Below, in pieces: positions 1 to 10,100 of a stretch of 28,614 nucleotides of DNA; positions within the stretch are counted from its first letter, which is position 1, and the number at the start of each line of letters is the position of its first letter. The translations under genes and the position numbers were made by a program. The notes beneath the pieces were generated by a model that saw only the letters and a list, made by a program, of their open reading frames with translations, ran no database searches and had not been told where the DNA came from. This DNA is from an uncultured bacterium (lineage in GTDB: Bacteria > Patescibacteriota > Gracilibacteria > Absconditabacterales > Absconditicoccaceae): positions 1-28,614 of the forward strand of contig CALCYP010000103.1 in assembly GCA_937906635.1 (NCBI GenBank), in the 5' to 3' direction.

Positions 1-142
1 AATACCTTCACCTTTATCTTATTTATTAGTGGTGCTTTTTAAATGATAATTAATTTTTTTTGAAATTTTCTTGTTTTTCTCTTTATATTCTTTAAAAGTA
101 AATGAATTATTAATTCTTAATTTTTAATTATTAATTATTCCC
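1..142. other. AT-rich intergenic leader upstream of leuS
   Basis: This stretch is very AT-rich, with repeated TTAATTATTAATT-like words just before the leuS start. No convincing gene is visible on either strand; with TGA read as Gly, only a 25-codon frame (43-120) of no recognisable character occurs. It probably holds the leuS promoter and 5' leader. I see no Shine-Dalgarno-like AGGAGG before the ATG at 143. No RNA gene was recognised. Confidence 0.4.
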
Positions 143-3100
143 ATGGATTTTTTGGAGATAGGAAAAAAATGGCAAAAGAAACGAGAAGAAGCTGGAACTT
201 ACAAGGTCATAGAAGATCCAGAAAAAGAAAGTTTCTATATTTTAGATATGTTCCCTTATCCAAGTTGAGCTGGATTACATGTCTGACATCCAAAATGATA
301 TATAGCCACTGATGTGATAGCTCGTAAGCATATGTTACTTGGACAAAAAGTTTTGCATCCAATGGGATTTGATACTTTTTGAGTTGGTACAGAGCAATAT
401 GCTATAGCTCACAAGATGAAACCACAAAAAGCTGCTGCAGACAATATTGCTACATACAAAAGACAGCTAGCAATGTTTGGTTGTACATATGATCGAGATA
501 GAGAAGTAAATACCGCAGACCCAAATTATTTCAAGTGGACTCAAGCAACTTTCCTCAAAATGTACAATAGTTATTTTGATGAAAAAGATCAAAAAGCTTA
601 TGATATTTCAGTATTAAAAGACAAAATTCATGCTTGAGAAATCAAAATCCCAGATACTATGACAAAAGAAGAGTTTATAAATAGTCAGAGACTTTGCTAT
701 ATGGATTACAAGCCAATCAATCGATGTCCAAACTGTAAGACATGACTTTCAAATGAAGATTTGGAGGCTGATGGTACTTGTGAGAGATGTGGAAGTATGG
801 TAGAACAAAGACCTATGAAACAGCGAGTAATCAGAATTACAAAATATGCAGATAGACTTTTGAAGTGATTGGATAATTTGCCATGATGGGCAGACAGTGT
901 AAAAGATCAACAAAGAAACCGAATTGGTCGTTCAGAATGAACAGAATTTGAAATGAGAATAGCAGAGAATGGAGCGGAGAATGGCGGAGAATGAAGAGGG
1001 ATAAAAAAAGTGTTTAATGATGGAACTTATGATATTATAGGTTGTGCCATGAATGTCCATAAACAGCTGTGACCAGGATTACAAGAAAAAGTTTATCATA
1101 AAGCTTTGCTAAAATTATTAGAAGAGAAATGACTAGATGTTGAATCTGAGAAGATAGTACCATACAAAGTTAATAATGAGGTATTTTGATACTGAAAAGT
1201 TGATATTGTAGTAAATTGAAATATTGCAATAGAATTAAAATCTAAAAAAAATATAGAGTGAGATTTTTATAAGCAATTAAGAACTTATATAAATCAATCA
1301 GATAATACACAAACATGATTGTTGATAAATTTTTATAATAGTAAATTGGAGTACAAAAGGTTAGAAAAGGATTATGGTAGAGTGGTGGGGAATAATTCAG
1401 AGAATGGAGCAGAGAATAATAGAGAATGAGTCTGAGAATGACAGAGAATGGGGCTGAGAATGACTGAGAATATTTCTCAGGTATTCTCTGAAAAAAATTC
1501 TCAGATATTCATCAAAGTTTATACCACTAGAGTTGATACAGTATTTGGAATGTCTTTTGTTGTGATGGCACCAGAGCATGAATTAGTAGATAGGATTACG
1601 ACTGCTGAATATAGAGCTGCTGTAGATGCTTATGTAGATCAAGCAAAACACAAAACGCAATTGGAAAGGACATGACTTCAAAAAGAAAAGACATGACAAT
1701 TTACATGATCATATGCAATCAATCCATTTAATGGAAAGAAAATTCCAATTTATATCTGAGATTATGTACTTGCATGATATGGTACATGAGTCGTAATGGC
1801 TGTGCCTGCACATGATGAGAGGGATTTTGATTTTGCTAAAAAATATGATATAGAAATCATAAATAGTATTTTACCAGAAGATAAAGATCACGAAGATTAT
1901 GATAAAATCAAAAATTGTGAGATTTGCTATCCTGATAAATGAATATTAAATGACTCATGAGAATTCACAGGTCTAAAATCTGATGAGGCTATTGCAAAGA
2001 TGCAAAAATGGTTGACTGAGAGATGAATTGGATGAAAGAAAGTAAATTACAGACTCCAAGATCGAGTATTCTCTCGTCAAAGATACCGGTGAGAGCCCAT
2101 CCCTATGATTCATTGTCCAAATTGTGGAATTGTACCTTTGACCGAAGATGACTTACCTCTGACTTTGCCAGATGTAGAAAATTATGAGCCAACTGGTACT
2201 GAGGAATGACCACTTGCAAATATCCATGAATGGATGAATGTAAAATGTCCACATTGTGGTGCTGATGCAAAGAGAGAATCAAATACTATGCCTTGATGGG
2301 CTGGATCAAGTCGGTATTGGATTAGATATATGGATCCACACAATGACAAGCAACTTGTTGCTCCAGAAAAAGAAAAGTTTTGGCATCCAGTAAATATGTA
2401 TGTTTGATGAGCAGAACATATCAATAGACACATGATTTATGCAAGATTCCGAAATATGTTCCTTTATGATATGGGAATCACATCAGTACAAGAGCCATTT
2501 GAGAGTTATCAATCAGTATGATTGATTATGGCTGAAGATGGTCGTAAGATGTCCAAGAGACGATGAAATGTAGTAAATCCTGATGATATCGTAAATGAAT
2601 ATTGAGCTGATACATTGAGAGTTTATGAGATGTTTATGTGACCTTTTGACCAAGCCGTAAGCTGGAATACAAACTGAGTAAAATGAGTAAAGAAGTTTTT
2701 AGATAGAGTATGCAATTTGTATCCAAAAGTAGATGAAAGCTATGAAGATGACAAAAAAATATTGATGACATTACATCAAACAATCAAAAAAGTAGATGAA
2801 GATGTAAGTAGGAGATTTGGATTCAATACGGCTATTGCTCAGATGATGATACTCGTAAATGAACTTACATGAGTAGAAAAAATATCAAAAAAGACATTTG
2901 AGACATTGATAATTTTGCTTGCTCCATTTGCTCCTCATTTGGCTGAAGAATTCCGAGAAAAATTAGGGAATCAATTTAGCATATTTGATGGAAAAAATCG
3001 ACCAGAAGTGGATGAAAAGTATTTGATTCAAGATACAGTGACTATGGCAGTACAGGTAAATGGGAAAGTAAGATGAACTATTGAAATTTCAAAAACAGCA

Positions 3101-3217
3101 ACTCAAGAAGAAGTATTTGAAATAATTAAGAACGATGAGAAAATTAGTAGAAATTTGGTATCAGAAATAAAGAAAGTCATCTATATTCCATGAAAAATTT
3201 GTAATATAGTATTGTAA
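143..3217 (+). CDS. leuS: Leucyl-tRNA synthetase with a GxxExxY (PD-(D/E)xK-like) domain inserted in its editing domain
   Basis: LeuRS (class Ia) charges tRNA-Leu with leucine in the cytoplasm. With TGA read as Gly the frame gives 1024 aa, against roughly 800-860 for typical bacterial LeuRS. Visible landmarks: the HIGH-type signature HVGH at residues 46-49, two of whose surrounding glycines are TGA (266-268, 284-286); a first zinc knuckle C195/C198/C213/C216; the editing-domain threonine-rich motif TTRVDT at 461-466 and the HDERD motif near 557-561 with its conserved Asp; a second zinc knuckle C658/C661/C702/C705; and KMSKR at 802-806. The ATG at 143 places KW at residues 9-10, as in other LeuRS N-termini; the ATG at 169 is out of frame. 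The oddity is about 180 extra residues (roughly 274-453) between the two strands of a CP1 hairpin, holding a complete GxxExxY domain. The flanking synthetase sequence looks intact, so the enzyme is probably functional. A terminator hairpin follows. Confidence 0.95.
963..994 (+). repeat. Left copy of imperfect 32-bp direct repeat (GAGAAT-rich) flanking the leuS insert
   Basis: This 32-bp segment matches 1398-1429 at 27 of 32 positions, all five differences being transitions. Its core is iterated AGAGAATGG/GGAGAATG units. It encodes a low-complexity Glu-Asn-Gly linker just before the GxxExxY domain. The distance between copies (435 bp, 145 codons) keeps the reading frame. Confidence 0.8.
995..1397 (+). 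other. In-frame GxxExxY domain insert within leuS (PD-(D/E)xK superfamily-like)
   Basis: This segment encodes a nearly complete GxxExxY-family domain inside LeuRS. Visible motifs, in LeuRS numbering: GPGLQEKVY at 310-318 (the GxxExxY signature is G312, E315, Y318); D354 followed by ELK with E364 and K366, matching the D...ExK active-site pattern of the PD-(D/E)xK nuclease fold; a QLRTYI stretch; and GLLINF at 392-397. It normally occurs as a free-standing protein of about 120-130 aa of uncertain function. Here it has no stop codon on either side, only TGA (Gly), and stays in phase with both halves of LeuRS. Internal ATGs (for example the Met of CAMNVHK, near 1050) could in principle give a separate product, but the conserved IIG segment lies upstream of that Met, so fusion is the simpler reading. 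Nuclease activity is not shown by the sequence. Confidence 0.85.
1398..1429 (+). repeat. Right copy of imperfect 32-bp direct repeat flanking the leuS insert
   Basis: Partner of the repeat at 963-994. It is followed by more GAGAATG units up to about 1475, and then by inverted copies (ATTCTC words, about 1483-1511), including the palindrome CTGAGAA-TAT-TTCTCAG near 1464-1480. The whole right flank is translated as part of LeuRS and joins back to the CP1 strand leading to TTRVDT. Confidence 0.8.
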
Positions 3218-3234
3218 TATAGGTATCAAATATG

Positions 3235-3265
3235 AAAGTCTTAGGAGTAATCCTGAGACTTTTTT
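3235..3265 (+). terminator. Rho-independent terminator after leuS
   Basis: An 11-bp stem, AAGTCTTAGGA with TCCTGAGACTT (one G-T wobble), closes on a short loop and runs directly into a T-tract. It lies 18 nt after the leuS stop, a classic intrinsic terminator layout. It separates leuS from the surface-protein operon. Confidence 0.8.
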
Positions 3266-3344
3266 GAAACAATTAAATGTGAGAAATTGTAGCTTATGTC
3301 TGGTTTAAAAAATAATATTTGAAAATTTGCTTTTTCTGGCTGTT

Positions 3345-3365
3345 TTTAGTATATATCATACTAAA
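3345..3365. repeat. 8-bp perfect inverted repeat with 5-nt spacer
   Basis: TTTAGTAT and ATACTAAA are separated by ATATC. It could be an operator-like dyad or a chance AT-rich palindrome. It lies about 255 bp upstream of the first operon gene, so a direct regulatory role is uncertain. Confidence 0.3.
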
Positions 3366-3559
3366 TAAATAAAATAAGTCTATGATTTTTATAAAAAAAT
3401 TTTTTTTGTAAATCTAAAGTTTTGATTTCGACAAAATGGACATTGTAAATTTTGTGATATTTTTCAGTTAATTACTACGTATTTTTTTTTGAAAAAAATC
3501 TGTCTACATCAAAAGTATTTGTCTTAATGTGTCAAAAAAGATGTCGTTGCAATATTACT

Positions 3560-3565
3560 TATAAT
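3560..3565 (+). promoter_or_regulatory. Candidate -10 box (TATAAT) for the surface-protein operon
   Basis: A consensus TATAAT lies 55 nt upstream of the ATG at 3621. No good -35 hexamer is visible 16-18 nt before it. In such AT-rich DNA this is weak evidence, but it is the best-placed match before the operon. Confidence 0.3.
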
Positions 3566-3620
3566 AAACAAAAGTTCTAACGTAAATTTTGTATATTGTT
3601 TATTATCTTTTCAAAGAAAA

Positions 3621-4676
3621 ATGAGATTTGATTTGAAAAAGTTTTTTTGTGTATTAGCTATTTTGGCTATTGTTGGTGTTTTTTCTTGCTTTTCGTATGA
3701 AGCAGATACTCGGTATACGGATTTTTATTTTGATTCAAATTTGAAACAAAAGGATATTTCTTTGTCAGGTTGAGTAGAAGAAAATTTTAATTTTTATCTC
3801 AAGAATAATTCTGATTCAGTGATATCTGGTCGTTTTGTAGCAGTAGATGCTATGGAAGTTCAATGAGGGGTATTTGTGTGTGCTACAGAGTGACAGACTG
3901 GAGATGTATGACAGTATATTATCTTAACTTCAGATACATTTTCCTTAAATCCTTTTTCGACTTTTACTGGTTTAGCTTCTGTAAAATTTCCTGAATATTA
4001 TTGAGGTGATTATTATTGATGTATTGTTTATATCCCATATTGAGATGAACAGAACGGATATGTAAATACAGTACCTCGTAAGGCAATAATTCTGAGATCG
4101 ACATTAAATGCTACAGCAATTGAATATCAAATTAAGGTTTTTCCGGGAAGCCGTTCAAAACCAAGTTTGGCAAATGTTTGAGAAATTAGGTTTTATAAGT
4201 GAAATCAATTAAAATATTCTTGATCAGTAGAAACAGATTCTGGTTGATTTTGAAGTTTTTATGCAATAATTCCTAATGATGTATATAATGTAGTTTATAA
4301 ATGACAATCACATCTAGCATCATATTTGGAAAATGTTCGTGTATGATCTGGATATTCAACTGGTTTTGATTTCACGACATGAACAAATTTGGTGTGAGTG
4401 CAAAATTTTACAAATTCAACTGATAATTGATTTAGATATCAGATTGCTTGAGATTTGGAAAGTGACTTATGAGTTTATGATTTTACGATTAATTCTACTG
4501 ATATAGCTATTGTGACTAAATCATGATTTTTGGATAATATGTTTGGTGATCCAAGAGATTTAAATGGTGATTGAAAGATAAGTGTAGATGATTTAGCTGT
4601 AATTGGAGCTAACTTTGATCAAAAAGATGAATTCTTTGCTGAAAATGCATTTAATGGTTTATGGTACTTTAATTAA
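3621..4676 (+). CDS. Secreted protein with C-terminal dockerin-like module
   Basis: Under code 25 this frame gives 351 aa. The N-terminus has a basic start and a hydrophobic stretch (residues about 5-23) typical of a signal peptide. The middle is a beta-rich, Tyr/Asn/Ser-rich region I do not recognise. The last 75 residues resemble a type I dockerin: a first, degenerate Ca-binding loop (GDLESD at 277-282, then an STDIAIV segment) and a second, near-perfect loop DLNGDGKISVDDLAVI from residue 313. Dockerins bind cohesins, holding proteins on a scaffold. The next three genes carry cohesin-like modules, which supports the reading. It is first in an apparent operon; the next gene starts 15 nt after the stop. 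No catalytic domain is recognised, so it may be a structural or ligand-binding cargo. The start is the first ATG before the signal peptide; no strong Shine-Dalgarno is seen, only AAAGAAAA. Confidence 0.85.
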
Positions 4677-4691
4677 TAAAACTTTTGTTTG

Positions 4692-6347
4692 ATGAAAAAC
4701 GTGAAAATTTTATCTATGATAGTTTGATTTGCAGCAATACTTTCGTGAGTAAGCGCTTTTAATACAAATTTTTATTTTGCTCCAGCTTCTGGTACTAATT
4801 TAAAATTGTATTGTGAAACCCCAATTTATTTTATGATAAATTGATGAACTGATAAATTTAATTGATTTTCAGCAAGTATAAAGTTTGATTCAACTAATAT
4901 TCAGATTATTCCATGAACTATTCATTCTGATTTTCCAAACTGAAGTAATGTGGTTGTTGGAAATCTATACAATGTATGATGAGCTATGAAATGATGATCT
5001 AAGCAATGAACTATTACGTGAGTTACTTTTCATATAAATACAAAAAATAATATATATTCAACAACGCTTTCTTTTGTAGGATCCGATGGAACCGATCCAA
5101 CTTATTGATTGGATACTACAGATGATGGAATAAGTTTAAATGGTTTTGATGAGGCGTCTAGAGATATACTTACAAGTGTAACAAATGCTACATATAATTT
5201 TGTTGCTTTGCCCTGTGTTGCGGATTGAACAAAGCCTACGATAACGAGTGTGTCAGTGAGTAGTTGAGCTACAAAAATAGCATCTGATAGAATAATAACA
5301 TTTATTACATATGATTGGGATAGTAGTAATAAAGTTTCTTATTGGTTCAATTGAAATTCTACTTGAAGCTTATCTAACTATGTCTCAGCTCCAAATAATG
5401 TAGATAATCAAGAATGAGTAGATAGTGGATCTGTTTTTGTAAAACTTAGTTGTCTAACTTGTTCTGGTTCGCCATCAAACGTAAGCGCTATTTTGAATAT
5501 GTCTGATTGGGATTGAAATAGCTCTATAAATGCTTTAACATGGGATAGTCAAAGGAGGTGATATAATGTATCCATAAATCCACCATTCCCTTATGAGGTA
5601 GAAAAACAAGTTACTGTAAACATTTCTGTAAGTGATAATCCAAATGAGAATTGACAAACACATACTCAGACAAAAAGTTTTTCTTTTAATGCTCCTGTAG
5701 CTCCAAATATTACTCGTATTTCTCCTACTACAGATACTTTTGTTTCGCCGAGTAAGGATTTCCCAATTAGCTTTTATATTTCAGATGACTGGGCTGGAGT
5801 AGATACAGGAAGTGTAGTGATTAATGTATCTTATTCAGGCGGAGAGTTTGTATATTCATGATCTGATTTAGATTTTCAATTATCGTGATGACAAGCATGA
5901 TTGTGAAATGCTTGAAGTTATGTGGTAAGCTTTTATCCAAGAGAAGATTTGCCGGTGCTCACAGAAGTTACTTTGTCTGTGACATGATATGATTTAGCAT
6001 GAAGTGTAAAATTATTACAAAGTAGTTTCACTACGAGGCCAGAATGTAGCTTTTTTGGATGTATTGATAGTGTAAATATTGTTTGAAATGAGATAAATCA
6101 AATCTTTTCTTGAACAGTATTGTATATTACATGAACTAATCCAAATTCACCATATCCTTTTTTGACTTGAGAAAATAATGAAATATTGATGTGTGGAAAA
6201 GATTGGTCTGGTACGGATATTTTGGGTAATGTCTATCTGTATGATGAATTATGAAATAGGTTGAGTAATGTGTTATATACCTGAAATGAGCTATTTATAA
6301 CTTGATTGGACGTTGTATATCAATATGGTATGATAATTGTCAAATAA
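4692..6347 (+). CDS. Secreted protein with N-terminal cohesin-like domain and Ig-like repeats
   Basis: 551 aa with TGA as Gly. A signal peptide (cleavage probably near GVSA, about residue 22) precedes a beta-rich domain (about 25-165) with cohesin-like features: a FNGFSASIKFDST segment resembling the cohesin strand around the conserved YDP-like site, then hydrophobic strands and a GTITGVTFHI segment. After PCVADGTKPTI (about residue 174) come two or three Ig-like modules, including SDDWAGVDTGSVVI and FTTRPECSFFGCID. The same landmarks occur in the same order in the N-terminal ~500 residues of the giant protein at 7145-23539 (KDDWAGVNSGTIKI; FTTRPNCSEFQCCD), so the two are paralogues. No membrane anchor, LPXTG or SLH module is visible, so it is probably released or held by partners. 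It is 15 nt after the dockerin gene and 24 nt before the next. Confidence 0.8.
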
Positions 6348-6371
6348 TTATTTATATAATCTTTGCAAATT

Positions 6372-7178
6372 ATGAAAAATTTTTTGTATTTGATAGCACC
6401 TTTTGTATTTGGACTTTGATTTGTGTGAGCACAATCTATTTCTTTAATTCCAGAATGAGATTGAAATTTTTGAAATGGGTGTATGGTGCCAATCGATGTA
6501 TATGTGGATACAGCATGACAGGAGATTTCAGCTATGGATTTGATAATAGAGACATCATTGGAATATAAAGATTTTGTTCCTACAGATCTTTTCCCTTATT
6601 TTTTCCCACCTACAGTTAAAAGTAATTGATTGATACATATAGTATGATTTACTGTAGATCCATCTGAAAGAGTAAAAGAAAGTGGGAAAATAGGTACTTT
6701 GTATTTTAATCAAAAGGATTGAAATATTGATTGAGCAGTCAGATTATATTTTTTGGAGGAAGGAAATACGACAGATACAAATTTAAATTTAGCTTGAGGA
6801 ATTGATGTGTTGAAAGATGTTTGAAGTGCCTTTGTGACATTTTCTGACGAATTGGAGTCTTGTGAAATTGTGAATGCAGGAGTAGATGGTAATGATAACA
6901 CTTTAGAAAGGGTTCAAAATGAAAATGTTATCTCTTGAGGGTTTGCAGATAAGACGCAGGAAGAAGCTTTTCAAGAAACTTTTGAGAAAATAGAATCTAA
7001 TGAAAAAATAAATTCTAATCATGGTGAGAGCGTACCACAAAGTATGAAAAATAAAGTAGGAATTGTAATTTTATTTATATTGTTGTTAGTCGTATTGTTA
7101 TTACTTATAAAAAATATTTTATCATTTGAAAAGAAATCTGGTAAATGAAAATCAAAAACAAAACACAAAAAAAAGTAA
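6372..7178 (+). CDS. Membrane-anchored protein with cohesin-like domain
   Basis: 268 aa under code 25. The order is: signal peptide (1-20, ending near VGAQ); a cohesin-like domain (about 22-155) with the pattern VPIDVYVDTAGQEISAMDLI, then SLEYKDFV, a hydrophobic GLIHIVGFTV strand, GKIGTLYF and DGAVRLYFLEE; an acidic spacer; one C-terminal transmembrane helix (about 229-250, VGIVILFILLLVVLLLLI); and a Lys-rich tail. The predicted topology is outside domain, one pass, short basic inside tail, as for a cell-envelope receptor. In cellulosome-type systems, anchored cohesins hold dockerin proteins on the cell, and a dockerin-like protein is encoded two genes upstream. The last 34 nt overlap the start of the giant gene in another frame. 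The cohesin call rests on pattern recognition only; a generic Ig-like fold is the alternative. Confidence 0.8.
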
Positions 7179-10100
7179 TATTGTGAATTTTGTTGTGAAT
7201 TTTTTGATTGAGTGCTGAAACGTTTTCTCAGTACTATTATTTTGATAATAATTGAAATGTTTATCAACAATGATGTGAGGAAACAGTAAACGTAAGGATT
7301 AATTCGAATTGAAAAAATGTGCGTGCGTGACGTTTCCATTTAATATTAGATCCAACAACGACTATTTACGAAACATCAGATGATGTTTCAATTCTTAGAT
7401 GATGACTTATAGTCGGAAGTACACAGACATTTTTAGATTGGTCTGCAGAGATTATACCATCTTGGAAAAGTTGAACAAATAAAACTATTTTACAAATTGA
7501 TCGTAGTAATGCTACAACAGATTATAATTGAACCAATTGATTGTATGCTACTGTAAAATTTAAGCCGGTTTTTAATGCAAATAATTATGATATCCAGTTT
7601 TGAATGGAGTATAATTGATTGGCGGAATGATCTGAATCTACGATAGAGACTACACTTAGCAAAGCATGATGAATAGAATTAATAAATCCAGTACAACAAA
7701 ATTTATATAGGACATGAAGTTATCAAGTATTGCAGGAGCCTTGTGTTGCAGATACAAAAGTGCCAACAATAGCAAGTGTTTCTATTGCAGATAAGACTAC
7801 AAAAATATCTCATCTTTCTGGATTGAGTTTTTCTTTAAAAGATGAGTGATGAGTAAATTGATCAGATGTTCCATATATATGGTCTGGTTGAGCGTGGACA
7901 TGAAATGTATGATGAATAGTAACCAATCAATATGGAATAGATTTAACTAGAGGAACGGTTACACTCATTTGAAATTGAAATGAAAAAGTTATACCACTTA
8001 ATTCAGCATGAATTGATATCAATTGGAATAAGAAAACATGGCAAGATACTGGGTTAAATTTGGATGTCTCTATCCCACCTTCATTATTGTTTAACTTTTG
8101 AACTGAAAAAACTATTTCTCTGATAATTCGGTTTTATGATAGGGCGGGGAATACTGGTTATTATGCAAAAACTTTTAATATTCCTCAATGACCAACTTTA
8201 ATTTCAAATTCAGCATCTCCTGCAAATGGCGATGTTTATGTCAATTTGAGTGATCCTATAAAATTATGAATAAAAGATGATTGGGCTGGAGTCAATTCTG
8301 GAACAATAAAAATAACACTTTCTTGAATAAATTGAACAACTTATTGACCATATGAATTTAGTGGAAGTGATTTGAATTTATCTGGAGTACAGTGAGGTGT
8401 TAATATGCCTGATTATTACATAAATATTACAAATCACGAACAATTCCCTACATCAGGTATGATAAAAGTATCTGTCTACGCCCAAGATATGGAGTGAAAT
8501 ATAGACACAATTTCTGATTATATTTTTACTACTAGACCAAATTGTAGTGAGTTCCAATGCTGTGATCCAGTTTTATTGGATTTAGGAAATGAAAATACTA
8601 TTTATTATACAAATACTTGATTGATAATTTCAGGATGAGTGAATCCTACTTTTTCTAGGGATGGACAAAATATCACATGAGTAATTGATTGTAATACTGA
8701 AAATAAATGATTATCTGTATATACATGAGAGGATAATTTTATGTTCTTTACTGATGAATCAGAATTAACTATTTTGTGAACTGGAATAAAATGAGTATTA
8801 TCATGAAATGTTTTAACTTTGAGTTATATAATTGATTCGGCTGAAATAATCGTAGATAAGCCATCAAGTGGACAGATATTAACAACTTGAGATGTGGATA
8901 TTCAACGACATCTCACATGAGTTGATGATGAAGATGCTTGGTTGAGTGGATATTATATTGAAATATATAGTTGAGATATTTTGATTACGTGATGATTCGT
9001 AGATAGTACTTGAATCATAGAATCTTTATCGGATGGAGAATATGAATTTGTAGTGTATCCAATAGATTTATGATGACATACTGGCAATGCTGTTGTATGA
9101 AATTTTTCTATAGATACGGTGGTACCAAGTGTGGTGATCACAGGAAATGATGTGTGAATGTGTAGTCCAGTAGGTACTCTATATACTATCACATGAAGCT
9201 TTAGCGAGGCAGTGACATGAATTGATGCTTCGACATTGACAGTGACTGGTGGAACAGTTCAGAATTTTCAAAAAATTTCAGATATTGAGGCTGTATGGAC
9301 AATAAAAGCTTGATCTAATGGTGCTGGAATTGTTTTAACTTGGATAGCAACTTGATCTTTTGTAGACTTGGCTGGAAATACTAATATTACTTGAAGTAAT
9401 GAACTAAATTGGGATTATGACTGAGAAGGTCCAGAGTTTATACTTGAAGATGTGGAAGTACCAGAATGTACTACATGAACTATGATAATTTCTTGAGTAG
9501 TTCAAAAGTGATGTGCTAGTGGACATAATAGTCCATATAGTTGGGATGCATGAAATACTTGGTGATTAACTTGGACAAATACAGCATATAGTGGATGAAT
9601 AGGGGAAAAAATTATGACTGTACAAGTACGTGATGCATTCTGAAATTATACGGAACAGACATGAAAATATACATGGACAAATGTAAATCCAAGTGTAGAT
9701 GATGTTTTTGTAGAAAATGTATGACTGTTAACATGAATAAATTGGATGGAATTATCAAATGCACATGAATGATTATGTTGAACTTGAACGATAGAATTTA
9801 GTTGATTTATAGATAGTTGAAGTCATTGAACATGTATTGAAGAATGATGAGTTATTACATATGTCGCTGATACGGATACTGAATACGAATGATGAGATAG
9901 TTGTATATTTGAGATAACTGATGATGAATGATACGCGGCAACATGAGAGATTATGTTTACATGAATAGATACAAAGAAACCAACGTGTGAAATCTCATAC
10001 AATGAGAATGTTTGTACAAGTGGTGATATTGCATTGACTATGAGGGCTACTGGTGCAAATGAATATAGTTGGAATTGATTTACAAGTATGTCACCAGATA

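Larger units (their letters stand above)
3266..3620. other. Intergenic region before the surface-protein operon
   Basis: About 355 bp of AT-rich DNA without a credible gene on either strand when TGA is read as Gly. It holds homopolymer T and A runs, a short perfect inverted repeat (3345-3365) and a candidate -10 box (3560-3565). No tRNA or riboswitch was recognised. Confidence 0.5.

Noticed and set aside
1..120. C-terminal fragment of an upstream gene on the + strand (frame ending at TAA 40-42) and a 25-codon frame 43-120
   Set aside because: Too short and too AT-rich to judge; no recognisable sequence.
963..1500. Intein or self-splicing intron in leuS
   Set aside because: No intein splice blocks (Cys/Ser start, His-Asn end) and no group I/II core are visible. 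The segment is in frame, without stops, and falls in a surface loop. The GxxExxY family is not an intein or LAGLIDADG endonuclease.
6302..6568. 88-aa + strand frame across the end of the 551-aa gene and the start of the next
   Set aside because: It overlaps two well-supported genes in a different frame and has no recognisable features.
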